From the NCBI RefSeq assembly GCF_039852015.1, contig NZ_CP156628.1:992001-1056000 (forward strand): a DNA stretch of 64,000 bases, given 5' to 3'. A model generated the notes under the pieces. It saw nothing but the letters and a program-made list of their open reading frames with translations, did not search any database and had not been told where the DNA came from. The translations under genes and the position numbers were made by a program. Source of the DNA: Robbsia sp. KACC 23696. GTDB taxonomy: Bacteria; Pseudomonadota; Gammaproteobacteria; Burkholderiales; Burkholderiaceae. Positions within the stretch are counted from its first letter, which is position 1, and each line of letters opens with the position of its first letter. Shown piece after piece: positions 52,925 to 62,139 of the stretch.

Positions 52925-53923
52925 CTATAGCAGTGCGATGGCGCGGCGCCGGTATCCTTCAGCCACCTGGTCGAGCGTCCGGATAAGCCGCCTGACGCCC
53001 CTGGTTTGCGCGAATCGACGGGAGCGTTCGGCCGTATCCTGCAACAAGGTTGCCGAGTGAACCACGTCGTTCAAGGCACCGAAACGCGATTGAACGCGTT
53101 GCAAGCGCTTGCGCTGATCCTTTCCCAACAGTCGACTCGCCCAGCGATCCATCTTTCGCGCGCGCTTCCAGGCACGATGTGTCGAAGCGGCACGTGTCAC
53201 TTGGGAATGGGTAAAACCGACCATCAAAGCGTGAACGTCACGGACGCGCTTCCCCGCTTTGCGAACCTCGTGCAACGCAGCATAGGCTTCAGCGCCCTTC
53301 CGAGCGGCGCGCTTGCCGCGCTTGCGGAGTTGCTTCTGCGCGGTCTTCAGGCGCGCGGCAAGAAAATCCAAGTCCACGGAAACCGCGCTCGCCATCGCCT
53401 CCGGCACATGGGATGTTACCGCCTCCGCCGCTACGCTGGGCATCTCGCTGAGCTGCGCCACATGCTCGGCGAGGCGGCTTACGCCAAAGACCGCTGCGTC
53501 GGCGCGGACCGTGGTCAGCACAGTCCGCGTTTTTTGGGCTCGCGGCAACCAATGTTCGGCAAGCGCCAATGCCACATCCCAATCGCGCACGCTGCCGGCG
53601 GCACGCCGCAAGATCCGAGTCGCATCGCGCTCGGCGTCGCCTTGCGTTGCCGGAAGGCGTGGGCGATAAACCCACTGTAGCGCTTTCAACCGGCGCAACG
53701 TCACGCGCAGCGCATGGATGACCTCTGGGTCGGTATCGCCGCGCAAACGGCGGCATTCCGCCACCCGATCCCGCACGGTATCCCACAAAGGCCGTGCCAA
53801 ATAGTCATACTCCGCCAACGCGGTGTCATACGTCGCCGCGATGTTGCGGTCGATTGCCGCACCGTTGCGATGTTCGGCGCGTGTGCCGTTCGGCACTTTG
53901 TCTCCTTCAGGCCCTTCTTGCAT
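52925..53923 (-). CDS. CHAD-domain protein
   Basis: A 332-residue protein from ATG 53923 (MQEGPEG), with GGGAGG 6 bases ahead; the frame upstream to 54067 overlaps the divergent promoter. The CHAD (conserved histidine alpha-helical) domain shows VIHALRVTLRRLKALQWVYRP near residue 75, with conserved His and basic residues. SVRDWDVALALAEHWLP, HEVRKAGKRVRD and SRFGALNDVVHSATLL follow. CHAD domains bind polyphosphate and target proteins to polyphosphate granules. No CYTH domain is attached. It is divergent from the UPF0114 gene. Confidence 0.84.
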   Translation of the reverse strand: MQEGPEGDKVPNGTRAEHRNGAAIDRNIAATYDTALAEYDYLARPLWDTVRDRVAECRRLRGDTDPEVIHALRVTLRRLKALQWVYRPRLPATQGDAERDATRILRRAAGSVRDWDVALALAEHWLPRAQKTRTVLTTVRADAAVFGVSRLAEHVAQLSEMPSVAAEAVTSHVPEAMASAVSVDLDFLAARLKTAQKQLRKRGKRAARKGAEAYAALHEVRKAGKRVRDVHALMVGFTHSQVTRAASTHRAWKRARKMDRWASRLLGKDQRKRLQRVQSRFGALNDVVHSATLLQDTAERSRRFAQTRGVRRLIRTLDQVAEGYRRRAIALL

Positions 53924-54128
53924 TGCTTTCCTCCCACGGCCATCAATGCGAGATACCATGCAAGCGCGGTGCCTGCTCCAAGCCGTCCGTACATTACGAA
54001 ATGCTTTCATGCATAATGAGATGCAATGCCCGATGCTTGCGCCGCTGCGCGGGTAACACGGCGGCATGCGGTCAGGACCGGGCCAGCGCAGTCAGGGCAG
54101 CCCGGATTACCTTGCTATCGATAAAATC

Positions 54129-54695
54129 ATGAACACCAAGCAGAAAAACGCCGGACAACCGAATCACATCATCGAATTTGCCATCGAGCGCGGGATTTTT
54201 GCGTCGCGCTGGATCCTCGCACCGATGTATATCGGCCTGGCGCTGAGCATGTTGTTGCTCTTGTTTAAATTTGGGCAGGAATGCTGGCATATGTTCAGCA
54301 ATATGGTATCGATGTCAGTCGACGATACGATTTTGGGATTGCTGTCGCTGATCGATCTTTCGTTGATGGGCAATCTGATGCTGATGATCATGTTCGGCGG
54401 CTATCAGAACTTCGTCTCGAAATTGGATCTCGAAGGTCATAAGGACACCCCCGATTGGATCTCTCATATCGGCTTCAGCGACTTGAAACTGAAACTGATG
54501 GCCTCCATCGTCGCCATCTCGGCGATCGAGCTATTGAAGAATTTCATGAGCCTCGATCAAGTGAGCACACGCACGCTGGCATGGGGTATCGGCATCCACA
54601 TGGCCTTTGTCGTCTCGGCCGTGCTGCTTGCGGGCATGGATGTCTTGATGACCCGCATCCGGGATCAGAAAATCGAACAGGACGAATCGCTCTGA
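54129..54695 (+). CDS. UPF0114 (YqhA-type) inner-membrane protein
   Basis: A 188-residue protein from ATG 54129 (MNTKQKN). Three or four hydrophobic segments are visible: WILAPMYIGLALSMLLLLF, LSLIDLSLMGNLMLMIMFGGY, LKLMASIVAISAIELLKNFM and IGIHMAFVVSAVLLAGMDVLM. The segment GGYQNFVSKLD and the overall pattern match the TIGR00645/UPF0114 family. The molecular function of this family is not established. It is divergent from the CHAD gene. Confidence 0.84.
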   Translation: MNTKQKNAGQPNHIIEFAIERGIFASRWILAPMYIGLALSMLLLLFKFGQECWHMFSNMVSMSVDDTILGLLSLIDLSLMGNLMLMIMFGGYQNFVSKLDLEGHKDTPDWISHIGFSDLKLKLMASIVAISAIELLKNFMSLDQVSTRTLAWGIGIHMAFVVSAVLLAGMDVLMTRIRDQKIEQDESL

Positions 54696-54893
54696 ACGGA
54701 CCGCGGCGCAGTCGTTCGATCGGCGCGCACGCCGACTCCCTGCGCGGACGCCGCGACCGATAAAGACAGGGACGACCGTCCGGCTTCGCGTTAAAGTATC
54801 GATTTAACCGAACCTCCGTGTTACCCGCTGCCATCAGCCGACCGCCCCTGGCCTCAAGTCGACTACCCGCACGGGATCGCGTCTGTCAGCACT

Positions 54894-57068
54894 ATGAACG
54901 TCTCGCCTGCTCCCATCGAACCTGGTACCGCGCCGAACGCAACGCAGCCGGTTTCGCCATTGTCGGACGCGGAAACGCAGTCGGCGTCGCTTACCTTCGC
55001 GCCGCGCTTTCTGTTCCTGAGCACCCCGCCTTCGGGCGTGACGAACAGCCTGGCGCAGCCTCAGCCCGACGACGTCGCGACGGGCGCCGCATGGGTGCAG
55101 GCACGACTGGCGGCAGCGCAACCCCTACGCGACGATATCTCGACCGATGAGATCACGCCCTTGCCGATTCTCGCCTACTACGACGAGACCCTCGGCCGCT
55201 TCCCCTATACCGGATTTCGAACGGCAGACGGCCAGGCGCCCATCGGTGCCGACGCCGTGCGCCGTGCCGGCTTCGAGGTCGTCGTGGCCGGCAAGCGTTA
55301 TGGCAAAGGCTCGTCGCGGGAACACAGCCCGGCTGCCGAGCGCCACGCAGGGGTACGCCTGATCGTCGCCGAGAGCTTCGAGCGAATCTATCGGCAGAAC
55401 GCCGACAATATCGGTCTCTACACGTCGACGGATTTCGGATTGCTCGCGCGTATTGCAGCCGGCGAAGCGATTCCGTTGGCGGAATTGACGGCCGGGCGTG
55501 ATGCACTGACGCAGGCGATCCTGCACAGCGGCGGCCTGTTGAAATACGGTCGCGCGCATTTGCGCCCGGAAAACACGCTCTGGGCGCCCAAGTCCGCGAC
55601 CGCAGCGACTGCCGAGCCATCCAGCGGCGGCACCGTCGCGGGCCGCCCGAAGACGCTGTTCGAGAAAATCGTTGCCCGCCACCTCTTACCCGCCGCGGGC
55701 ACGCCGGCAATGCCGGTCGCGGGCGACGGCGTCTTCGTCAGATCGGACTGGCGCTTCATCCACGAATACTACACGGGCATGGCGTCAACGATGTTGGCGG
55801 CCATGCGAGACCCGCAGACCGGCGCCGCGGTGCCGTTGGAGGATCCTGGCAGCATCGTCGTTTTCGAAGATCACACCTCCTATGCGGATGAGAGCATCAC
55901 GCATGTGCGGGCCGGCATGCTGCCGAATCTCAGAAAGATGATTCAGGCACAACGGGATTTTGCCGACGCCTATGGCTTGCGCATGCATCGGACGCTGACC
56001 GAAAGCGAGGCGGCCCGCGACGATGGCAGCAACGTCGCGGGCATCTCGCACGCGATGATGATCGAGCACTATGCCTTACCGGGACAGCTGGTCGTCGGGA
56101 CGGACTCGCACACACCGCACAGTGGTGCGATCGGCTGCGTCGCCTTCGGCGTCGGCACGACCGATATGGCCAACGCCTTCGTTACCGGCGCCGTGCGCAT
56201 GAAGTTGCCGTCGAGCGTGCGCGTCACGCTCGACGGCGCCCTGCAGGCGGGCGCCAGTGCAAAGGATATCGTCCTTCATCTGTTGGCCTTGCCGATCATT
56301 CGGGATGGCAGCTGCGTCGGTAAAGTATTCGAATTCACCGGCAGCGGCGTGCAATCGATGACGACCGACGCGCGCGCCACGCTGACGAATATGGTCGCGG
56401 AACTGGGCGGCTTTACCGGCCTCGTCGCCCCCGATGCCGAAACGGTGCGCTTCCTGCGCGAACGCCGTGGCATCGCATTCTCGGTGGCGCCGTGGATGCA
56501 CAGTGACGCGGACGCCGTCTACGACACCGACATCGCCGTCGACTGTTCAGCCATCGGCCCCATGCTGGCGCGGCCCGGCGATCCGGGTAACGGAATGGCG
56601 CTCGCGGCCTTGGCGGACCCGGTCCGCGTCGATATCGCCTACGGCGGTTCCTGCACGGCCGGCAAGCGCGACGACTTCGATCAATATCACGGCGTGTTGC
56701 GCTGGGCAGCCGATCGCGGGCTGCGCGTCGCCCCGCACGTTCGCCTTTTCCTGCAATTCGGGACGACGGCCGTGCGCGACCACTGTGCGAGCGCCGGCTA
56801 TCTGAGCGCCTTCGAAGCCGTGGGGGCGCGAATGTTGCAGCCTAGTTGCGGCGCGTGCGGCAACTGCGGCCCAGGCTCTTCGGAGAACGCGCAGCAAGTC
56901 ACGATCAGCGCCATCAATCGCAATTTCCCGGGACGCGGCGGTCCCGGCAATGTCTGGCTCGGCAGCCCCGCGACCGTCGCCGCCAGCGCGATCGCAGGCG
57001 AAATCGTCTCGTTCGAAGCGCTGCAACAGCGCTATGTGAGCGGCCAATTGCCGCGCGCACCCGTCTGA
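54894..57068 (+). CDS. Aconitase-family hydro-lyase with reversed domain order (swivel domain first)
   Basis: A 724-residue iron-sulfur hydro-lyase. Residues about 60-240 are a LeuD/swivel domain (DDISTDEITP, GKRYGKGSSREHSPAAERHAG, ESFERIYRQNADNIGL). Residues about 265-715 are the LeuC/aconitase core (VFVRSDWRFIHEYYTG, GTDSHTPHSGAIGCVAFGVG, YGGSCTAGKRDD, SCGACGNCGPGSSENAQ). The cluster ligands are Cys of GGSCTAG and the two of SCGAC. Aconitases run core then swivel, so this chain is permuted, as if leuD and leuC were joined in the order D-C. A LacI regulator follows 28 bases later. The substrate, a hydroxy di- or tricarboxylic acid, is not known. Confidence 0.8.
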   Translation: MNVSPAPIEPGTAPNATQPVSPLSDAETQSASLTFAPRFLFLSTPPSGVTNSLAQPQPDDVATGAAWVQARLAAAQPLRDDISTDEITPLPILAYYDETLGRFPYTGFRTADGQAPIGADAVRRAGFEVVVAGKRYGKGSSREHSPAAERHAGVRLIVAESFERIYRQNADNIGLYTSTDFGLLARIAAGEAIPLAELTAGRDALTQAILHSGGLLKYGRAHLRPENTLWAPKSATAATAEPSSGGTVAGRPKTLFEKIVARHLLPAAGTPAMPVAGDGVFVRSDWRFIHEYYTGMASTMLAAMRDPQTGAAVPLEDPGSIVVFEDHTSYADESITHVRAGMLPNLRKMIQAQRDFADAYGLRMHRTLTESEAARDDGSNVAGISHAMMIEHYALPGQLVVGTDSHTPHSGAIGCVAFGVGTTDMANAFVTGAVRMKLPSSVRVTLDGALQAGASAKDIVLHLLALPIIRDGSCVGKVFEFTGSGVQSMTTDARATLTNMVAELGGFTGLVAPDAETVRFLRERRGIAFSVAPWMHSDADAVYDTDIAVDCSAIGPMLARPGDPGNGMALAALADPVRVDIAYGGSCTAGKRDDFDQYHGVLRWAADRGLRVAPHVRLFLQFGTTAVRDHCASAGYLSAFEAVGARMLQPSCGACGNCGPGSSENAQQVTISAINRNFPGRGGPGNVWLGSPATVAASAIAGEIVSFEALQQRYVSGQLPRAPV

Positions 57069-57096
57069 CGCCGCGCCGCTACAGGAATCCGTCCCC

Positions 57097-58188
57097 ATGG
57101 CCGAGTCCGAGTACAAGGCAGTCGATGCAACAGACGCTTCCTTGCCCGCGCCGCGTCGCGTACGCGGCACGCTGAAGCCGCCGCGTATCACCGACGTCGC
57201 GCGCAGCGCCGGCGTGTCGCCCATTACCGTCTCGCGCGTATTCAATCAACCGCAAACCGTCGCGCCGGAGACTCTGGAGCGCGTGCGCGAAGCGGTGCAA
57301 AAGCTGGGCTATGTGCCGAACCGTCTGGCGGGGGGCCTGTCGTCGGCGCGATCGCGCCTGATTGCCGCCATCGTGCCGACGATCGTGCACTCGCTTTTCT
57401 CGGAAACGATCCAGGCCTTTAGCGAAGCGATGTCCGCGGCCGGCTATCAAGTGCTGCTCGCGCTCAGCGGCTATGACGATCAGAACGAGGAGCAATTGCT
57501 CGATGCGGTGATGAGTCGTCGCCCCGAAGGCGTGTTGCTGACCGGCGTCGCGCACACGGACAGCCTGCGGCAGCGGCTGTCCGTGCTGGACCTGCTGATC
57601 GTCGAAACCTGGGACATCACCGATGCGCCTATCGACATGCTGATCGGCTTTTCACATCACCAGGTGGGCGAGGCGGTGGCGCGGCGCTTCCTGCAGCGCG
57701 GCGTCCATCGGCCCGCGCTGGTATCGGCCAACGACGAACGCGCGATGGCCCGTCGCGGCGGCTTTCGAGAGACGCTCGCCGCCGAGGGCATCTCGGAAAT
57801 ACGGGAGGTCATTGTCGATCCGCCGAGCTCGGTCGCCATCGGCAAGGAGGCCTATCGTCGCTTACGCGACCAGGATGCCGCGATCGACGCGATTTTCTGC
57901 GGTTCGGATCTCGTGGCGCTAGGGGTGCTTCGGGAAGCGAAAGCCGCCGGCGTGGCGATCCCGGAATCCTTGGCGATCTGCGGCTTTGGCGATCTCGAAT
58001 TTGCGGCGGAAACGGAACCCAGACTCTCCACCGTCCATGTAGACGGTCGCCGGATCGGTGCCATGGCCGCACGGGCGCTGCTCGATAGGCTGCAGGCGGA
58101 GTCGGCGGCCGATGGCGCCACACGGCTTACCGCGACGCCGCTCTGTGCCGACGTCGGCTTTGCTTTGATCGATCGCGATACGATCTGA
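57097..58188 (+). CDS. LacI/GntR-type transcriptional repressor
   Basis: A 363-residue LacI-family regulator. The HTH is at about residues 30-80: RITDVARSAGVSPITVSRVFN, then the hinge LGYVPNRLAGGLSSAR. The ligand domain follows with LIAAIVPTIVHSLFSETIQAFSEAM, DAIFCGSDLVALGVLREAK and ICGFGDLEFAAETEPRLSTV, resembling gluconate repressor GntR and relatives. AGGA lies 9 bases before ATG 57097. It follows the permuted aconitase-like enzyme by 28 bases, so the two are probably one operon that it controls. It is also the only LacI gene in the window and a candidate for the palindromes at 16.0-16.1 kb. Confidence 0.87.
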   Translation: MAESEYKAVDATDASLPAPRRVRGTLKPPRITDVARSAGVSPITVSRVFNQPQTVAPETLERVREAVQKLGYVPNRLAGGLSSARSRLIAAIVPTIVHSLFSETIQAFSEAMSAAGYQVLLALSGYDDQNEEQLLDAVMSRRPEGVLLTGVAHTDSLRQRLSVLDLLIVETWDITDAPIDMLIGFSHHQVGEAVARRFLQRGVHRPALVSANDERAMARRGGFRETLAAEGISEIREVIVDPPSSVAIGKEAYRRLRDQDAAIDAIFCGSDLVALGVLREAKAAGVAIPESLAICGFGDLEFAAETEPRLSTVHVDGRRIGAMAARALLDRLQAESAADGATRLTATPLCADVGFALIDRDTI

Positions 58189-58196
58189 TCGCCGTC

Positions 58197-58748
58197 CTAG
58201 AGCGCCATGCCGTCCCAGCGCCGCCCCAACGCCATCAGCGCGGGAAACAAGCAGGCCCAGCCGAGGGCTAATACGATGCTCGCCAACGTGACATCCGGGA
58301 AACGCCCTGCCCCCATCGCCACGCCGGCGCGAAACGACAGCGGCCCGGCAATCGCCCCGATCAGCGCGGCGAGCCACAGATGTCGCTTGAACCAGGCCAG
58401 CAAGACATTGACTTGAATCGCAAGCTGCATCCACAGGCCGAGAATCCAGTACGGCGCCGTGCCCGGCCAAAACTGGCCGGTGGCATAGACAATGATGTGG
58501 CCACGCACGATCGCCGATTCCCAGCAGGCCGCGCCCAATAGCGCGATGCCAACGAGTATCGCCTCCTCGCGCGGCCGCTCCGCCAACACCAGGTGATAGG
58601 CAAACATGCCGAGGGAAAAGAGGGCACCGATCCAGGCCATATGCGCGGCCGCGCTCAAGATGCTGACGAACCAGCCAATATGGCAGGCAATCAAATAGAG
58701 CGTTCGTGCGATCCAGGGTTGTCGCAGATGCTTCACGAACTCAGTCAA
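58197..58748 (-). CDS. DUF2878-type inner-membrane protein
   Basis: A 183-residue protein with about five hydrophobic segments: TLYLIACHIGWFVSILSAAA, WIGALFSLGMFAYHLVLA, ILVGIALLGAACWES, YWILGLWMQLAIQVNVLLAW and LAALIGAIAGPLSFRAGVAMGAG. The GPLSFRAGVAMGA motif is characteristic of DUF2878. The start is TTG 58748 with GGAG 6 bases ahead. It converges with the LacI gene (8-base gap). Function is unknown. Confidence 0.75.
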   Translation of the reverse strand: MTEFVKHLRQPWIARTLYLIACHIGWFVSILSAAAHMAWIGALFSLGMFAYHLVLAERPREEAILVGIALLGAACWESAIVRGHIIVYATGQFWPGTAPYWILGLWMQLAIQVNVLLAWFKRHLWLAALIGAIAGPLSFRAGVAMGAGRFPDVTLASIVLALGWACLFPALMALGRRWDGMAL

Positions 58749-58857
58749 ATGTCACTCCAGACGCTATCGAAACACCACCACGGCAAGAAGCGCCGTAAGG
58801 CGTCGGGATCGCGTCCGGCCATGCCGGCAGAGCACCGGCACGCGGCAAACCCCTAGG

Positions 58858-61176
58858 TCAGCTCGGCACGTCGGCGAACGTGAATCCCATCGTTCTTCCG
58901 TGATAATACAGGCCACCGTCCTGCACGATCAGAAAACGCGCGCGAACCGCTGCCTGGCCGTCATTATGATGCGAATGCCAGGCGCCTGCCGGCGTCACCA
59001 ACGTCATCCCATATTCCCAATCGCACCGTTCGCCGTCCACCATCGAATAGCACGCGTCGCCTGCCAGCACCAAGGTCAGCGCCGCCGAGTTGTGGCGATG
59101 CGGACGCTGCACCTCGCCCGCTGGCAAGGTGTTCAAACTGAGCGTCAACGACGGCAGCAGATTGCGGCTTTCCTCGAGCGCCGCGCTGGAAAAAATCAAA
59201 GCGAAGCCGGACGTTTCCGCATTGGCCTTCGTCTCGAACAGCGTCTGCAACTGCCGCTCGATTTCCTCGGCCGGATAATGAACCGCTTGTATCGCTGGGG
59301 TCGTCGGCGTCTGTATGGCCATCGACTCCGCCGCCGTCAAGGGCCGCACGCGTTCATGCGCGAGGAGCGGACTGTTATCGACGCTCCACAACATCGCGCC
59401 GCTAGCGCCCGCGACCAATGTCCCGCCCGACGCGCCAGGCAATAGAAAGACGTCCCCCTCGCGCCACGCGATGGACGCCTCGGCATCGTGTTGCCACTCG
59501 CAGCGGCCGCCGCCTTCCAGCACATACCAGATCGCACCGCTGCAGGCCGCCATCACCGCGTCCAGCGCAAGCGTCTCGCCTGCGCCAAGCCGCCAATACC
59601 GTGCCGCCATGAATGGCGTCGTGGCCGGCACGGGCGAGTGCAAACGCGTCTGCTGATCGCATACGAGACTCTGTTCCGGCAGCAGGAAACGCGCAGCCGG
59701 CACCGCCGGCAGGGCAATGTCGAAGGCATTGCCCGAATTGAAAAAACGCGCACGTTGCTGCGCGGCACCGTGCGGCGCATGCGGCAATTGCACCGGCATC
59801 GTCGCCATGTCCTGGATCACGCGCGTCGTCGATAGCGCCGCCGCAGACCTCCCGTTGTCCGTGTCCGCAAGCGCCGCATCGTCCGCGAGCCAGGCATCGA
59901 CGACATGCGCCAGCACCCGCGCGCCCGCCGTCACATCGTGTTCGCTGGACCATTCATGCGGGGCGTGGCTAACGCCGTCGCGACTCGGAATAAAGATCAT
60001 CGCACTGGGCGTCACCTGCGCGAGATAGCGCGCATCGTGACCGGCCGCCGATAGGATCGGCATCGCCGAATAGCCGAGCCGTTCGGCGGCGCCCGCGATG
60101 CGCGTCTGCCAATCGCTGTCGAAATCATTGGACGGTGCGTCCGAGAGCACGTCGCAGCGAACCTGGCATGGTCCCGCGTGCGTCGCGCAGAGTGTCTCGA
60201 TCAACGCGCCGAGCCGGGACAGCGTCGCATTGTCGGGATGCCGCAGGTCGACGCTGAAGATTACCTTCCGGGCGATCACCGACGGCGCATTGGGCTCTGC
60301 CATAACGCGGCCGATCGTCAACTTCACGTCCGGATCATCGGCCGCGACGTCGCGCTCCAACGCCGCCGCGATGCGCGCGAATGCAAACATCGCATCCTGT
60401 CGCAAAGCGGTATCGACGGTGCCGGCATGTCCGGCCTCCCCATCGATCGTTACGCGCCAGGTCCGCTTACCTTGAATACCGGTGACCACGCCGATCGTAT
60501 GCCCCGTGGCTTCCAGTACCGGACCTTGTTCGATATGCAATTCGAGATAGCCGGCAACCGGGAAGCCCGCGGGCTTGCGCGGCAAGTCCGGAAACGCGGC
60601 CAGCATACGGTCGGCCTCGTCCCCCACGCACAAGCCGTCCGCATCGACGACGTCGCGATACGCCGCCATCTGCGCGGCGCCGGCAAACACACGCGAGCCC
60701 ATCATACCGGGCGCGAAGCGAGAGCCTTCCTCGTTCATCCAGGCGACGGCGACGATATCGCGGCGGGAATGGGGGAAGTCCGGGCCGTCGATACCCTCGA
60801 CGCCTCGCAGCGCCCGGCAGGCGAGCGTTTCGAAGGCAGCCATCACGCCGTAGGCGCCATCGAAGCGGCCACCGGAGGGCTGACTATCGAGATGACTGCC
60901 GAGCAATAAAGGCGGTAGCGTGCGATCCCGACCCGGCAACGTCAGATAGAAGTTGCAGGCTTCATCCACCGCGGCCTCGATCCCCAATGGCGCGGCCCAA
61001 TCGAGGAATAGCCGCCACGCGTGCGCATCGGCGTCGCTCAGCGCCTGGCGATTGACGCCGCCGTCATCGCGCCCGCCGCATGCCGCCAACGCGTGCAGAC
61101 GGGCCCAGAGGCGGGCGCCATCGAGCAAGGGATCGTTATCGTCGAGGATTGTCGCTATCTCGCCTGTTGCGGCCAT
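58858..61176 (-). CDS. Fusion of M20 N-carbamoyl/amide hydrolase and gentisate-dioxygenase-like bicupin
   Basis: A 772-residue two-part protein. Residues about 1-425 are an M20 hydrolase of the allantoate/N-carbamoyl-amino-acid amidase type: LLGSHLDSQPSGGRFDGAYG, MNEEGSRFAPGMMGSRVF, LELHIEQGPVLE, AAGHDARYLAQ and HAPHEWSS. All metal ligands appear present. Residues about 455-772 form two cupin domains. The second, with QRPHRHNSAALTLVLAGD and TPAGAWHSHHNDG, resembles the gentisate 1,2-dioxygenase cupin. The frame is continuous with no sign of error. The start is ATG 61176, 3 bases after the alpha/beta hydrolase stop. It is the last gene of a leftward operon. Confidence 0.82.
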   Translation of the reverse strand: MAATGEIATILDDNDPLLDGARLWARLHALAACGGRDDGGVNRQALSDADAHAWRLFLDWAAPLGIEAAVDEACNFYLTLPGRDRTLPPLLLGSHLDSQPSGGRFDGAYGVMAAFETLACRALRGVEGIDGPDFPHSRRDIVAVAWMNEEGSRFAPGMMGSRVFAGAAQMAAYRDVVDADGLCVGDEADRMLAAFPDLPRKPAGFPVAGYLELHIEQGPVLEATGHTIGVVTGIQGKRTWRVTIDGEAGHAGTVDTALRQDAMFAFARIAAALERDVAADDPDVKLTIGRVMAEPNAPSVIARKVIFSVDLRHPDNATLSRLGALIETLCATHAGPCQVRCDVLSDAPSNDFDSDWQTRIAGAAERLGYSAMPILSAAGHDARYLAQVTPSAMIFIPSRDGVSHAPHEWSSEHDVTAGARVLAHVVDAWLADDAALADTDNGRSAAALSTTRVIQDMATMPVQLPHAPHGAAQQRARFFNSGNAFDIALPAVPAARFLLPEQSLVCDQQTRLHSPVPATTPFMAARYWRLGAGETLALDAVMAACSGAIWYVLEGGGRCEWQHDAEASIAWREGDVFLLPGASGGTLVAGASGAMLWSVDNSPLLAHERVRPLTAAESMAIQTPTTPAIQAVHYPAEEIERQLQTLFETKANAETSGFALIFSSAALEESRNLLPSLTLSLNTLPAGEVQRPHRHNSAALTLVLAGDACYSMVDGERCDWEYGMTLVTPAGAWHSHHNDGQAAVRARFLIVQDGGLYYHGRTMGFTFADVPS

Positions 61177-61179
61177 GGT

Positions 61180-62088
61180 TCAACTCGTCTTCATGATTTG
61201 CGACGGCAGCGCGCGCGGATCGCGTACGGTCCACGCGCCCGCTTCCACCTGGGCAAAAAACTCCGCCAGCTGCGCGTTGAACGCCGCAGGCTCCTCCAGG
61301 TTCAAGGTATGCCCGGTCTTCGGGAAAACCGACAGGCCACAGGCCGGCAAGGTCTTTTTCAGGAAAATGCCCGGCTGCAGACAATGATCGTCCTCATCGC
61401 CGACGACGACCAGCGTCGGCACCGACATCACACGCAAGTCATCCTCGAGGTCATACAAGGACGGTCGGCGCGCCTGCACGCCACGCATCGTATTGGCGGC
61501 GCCGATCGCATCGTGTTCGCCCAATTGCGTGGCGAACTCCTGCCAGCCGCGCGGATCCTTGTTCTGATACTGCACGCGGCTCGCCCCCAGGGAATACGTT
61601 TTGGCGAAGACGTCGGCGCCTTGTTTCTCGAATTGATCGGCCACGTCGCGCGAGACCCCGCGGAAGTAATCCTCGTACTGCTTCTCCGCACCATAGCCAG
61701 CCCCGGCCACCGTCAACGACAAGGCGCGCCCGGCGTGCCGCAAGCCGAAATGCACGGTGGCGAAGCCGCCCATCGACAAGCCCACCACGTGCGCCCGATC
61801 GATACCCAGATGGTCCAGCACCGCGGCGATATCGTCGGCCGCGTTTTCCTGCGTATAAGCGTCCAGATCGGTCGGGACGTCCGACGGCGCATAGCCGCGC
61901 GCCGCGTAGGTGATCACGCGGTGACGCCGCGCGAAATAGCGCATTTGCGGCTCCCAGCTTCGATGATCGCCGCCAAACTCATGGACGAAGATCACCGGCG
62001 TACGCGGCTGGCCGACCACATGCCCCGCTTCCTCGTAATACAAGCGCACGCCATCGGGCGTACTCGCAAAGCCACTTGCCACATTCAT
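61180..62088 (-). CDS. Alpha/beta-fold hydrolase
   Basis: A 302-residue hydrolase from ATG 62088 (MNVASGF), with AGGA 8 bases ahead. The nucleophile elbow is GLSMGG (Ser near residue 100), the acid is in VVVGDEDDHC and the histidine in KTGHTLNLEEP. The oxyanion region FVHEFGGDHRSWEPQM near residue 35 reads HEFGGD rather than the usual HGxGG. It sits in the operon between the aminotransferase (51-base gap) and the amidase-cupin fusion. A role in hydrolysing an ester, lactone or amide intermediate is likely but unproven. Confidence 0.85.
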   Translation of the reverse strand: MNVASGFASTPDGVRLYYEEAGHVVGQPRTPVIFVHEFGGDHRSWEPQMRYFARRHRVITYAARGYAPSDVPTDLDAYTQENAADDIAAVLDHLGIDRAHVVGLSMGGFATVHFGLRHAGRALSLTVAGAGYGAEKQYEDYFRGVSRDVADQFEKQGADVFAKTYSLGASRVQYQNKDPRGWQEFATQLGEHDAIGAANTMRGVQARRPSLYDLEDDLRVMSVPTLVVVGDEDDHCLQPGIFLKKTLPACGLSVFPKTGHTLNLEEPAAFNAQLAEFFAQVEAGAWTVRDPRALPSQIMKTS

Positions 62089-62139
62089 CTTGATTTCCTT
62101 TCGTTTGCGTCGCGTGCGGCGCCGTCCTGGCGCCACCGA

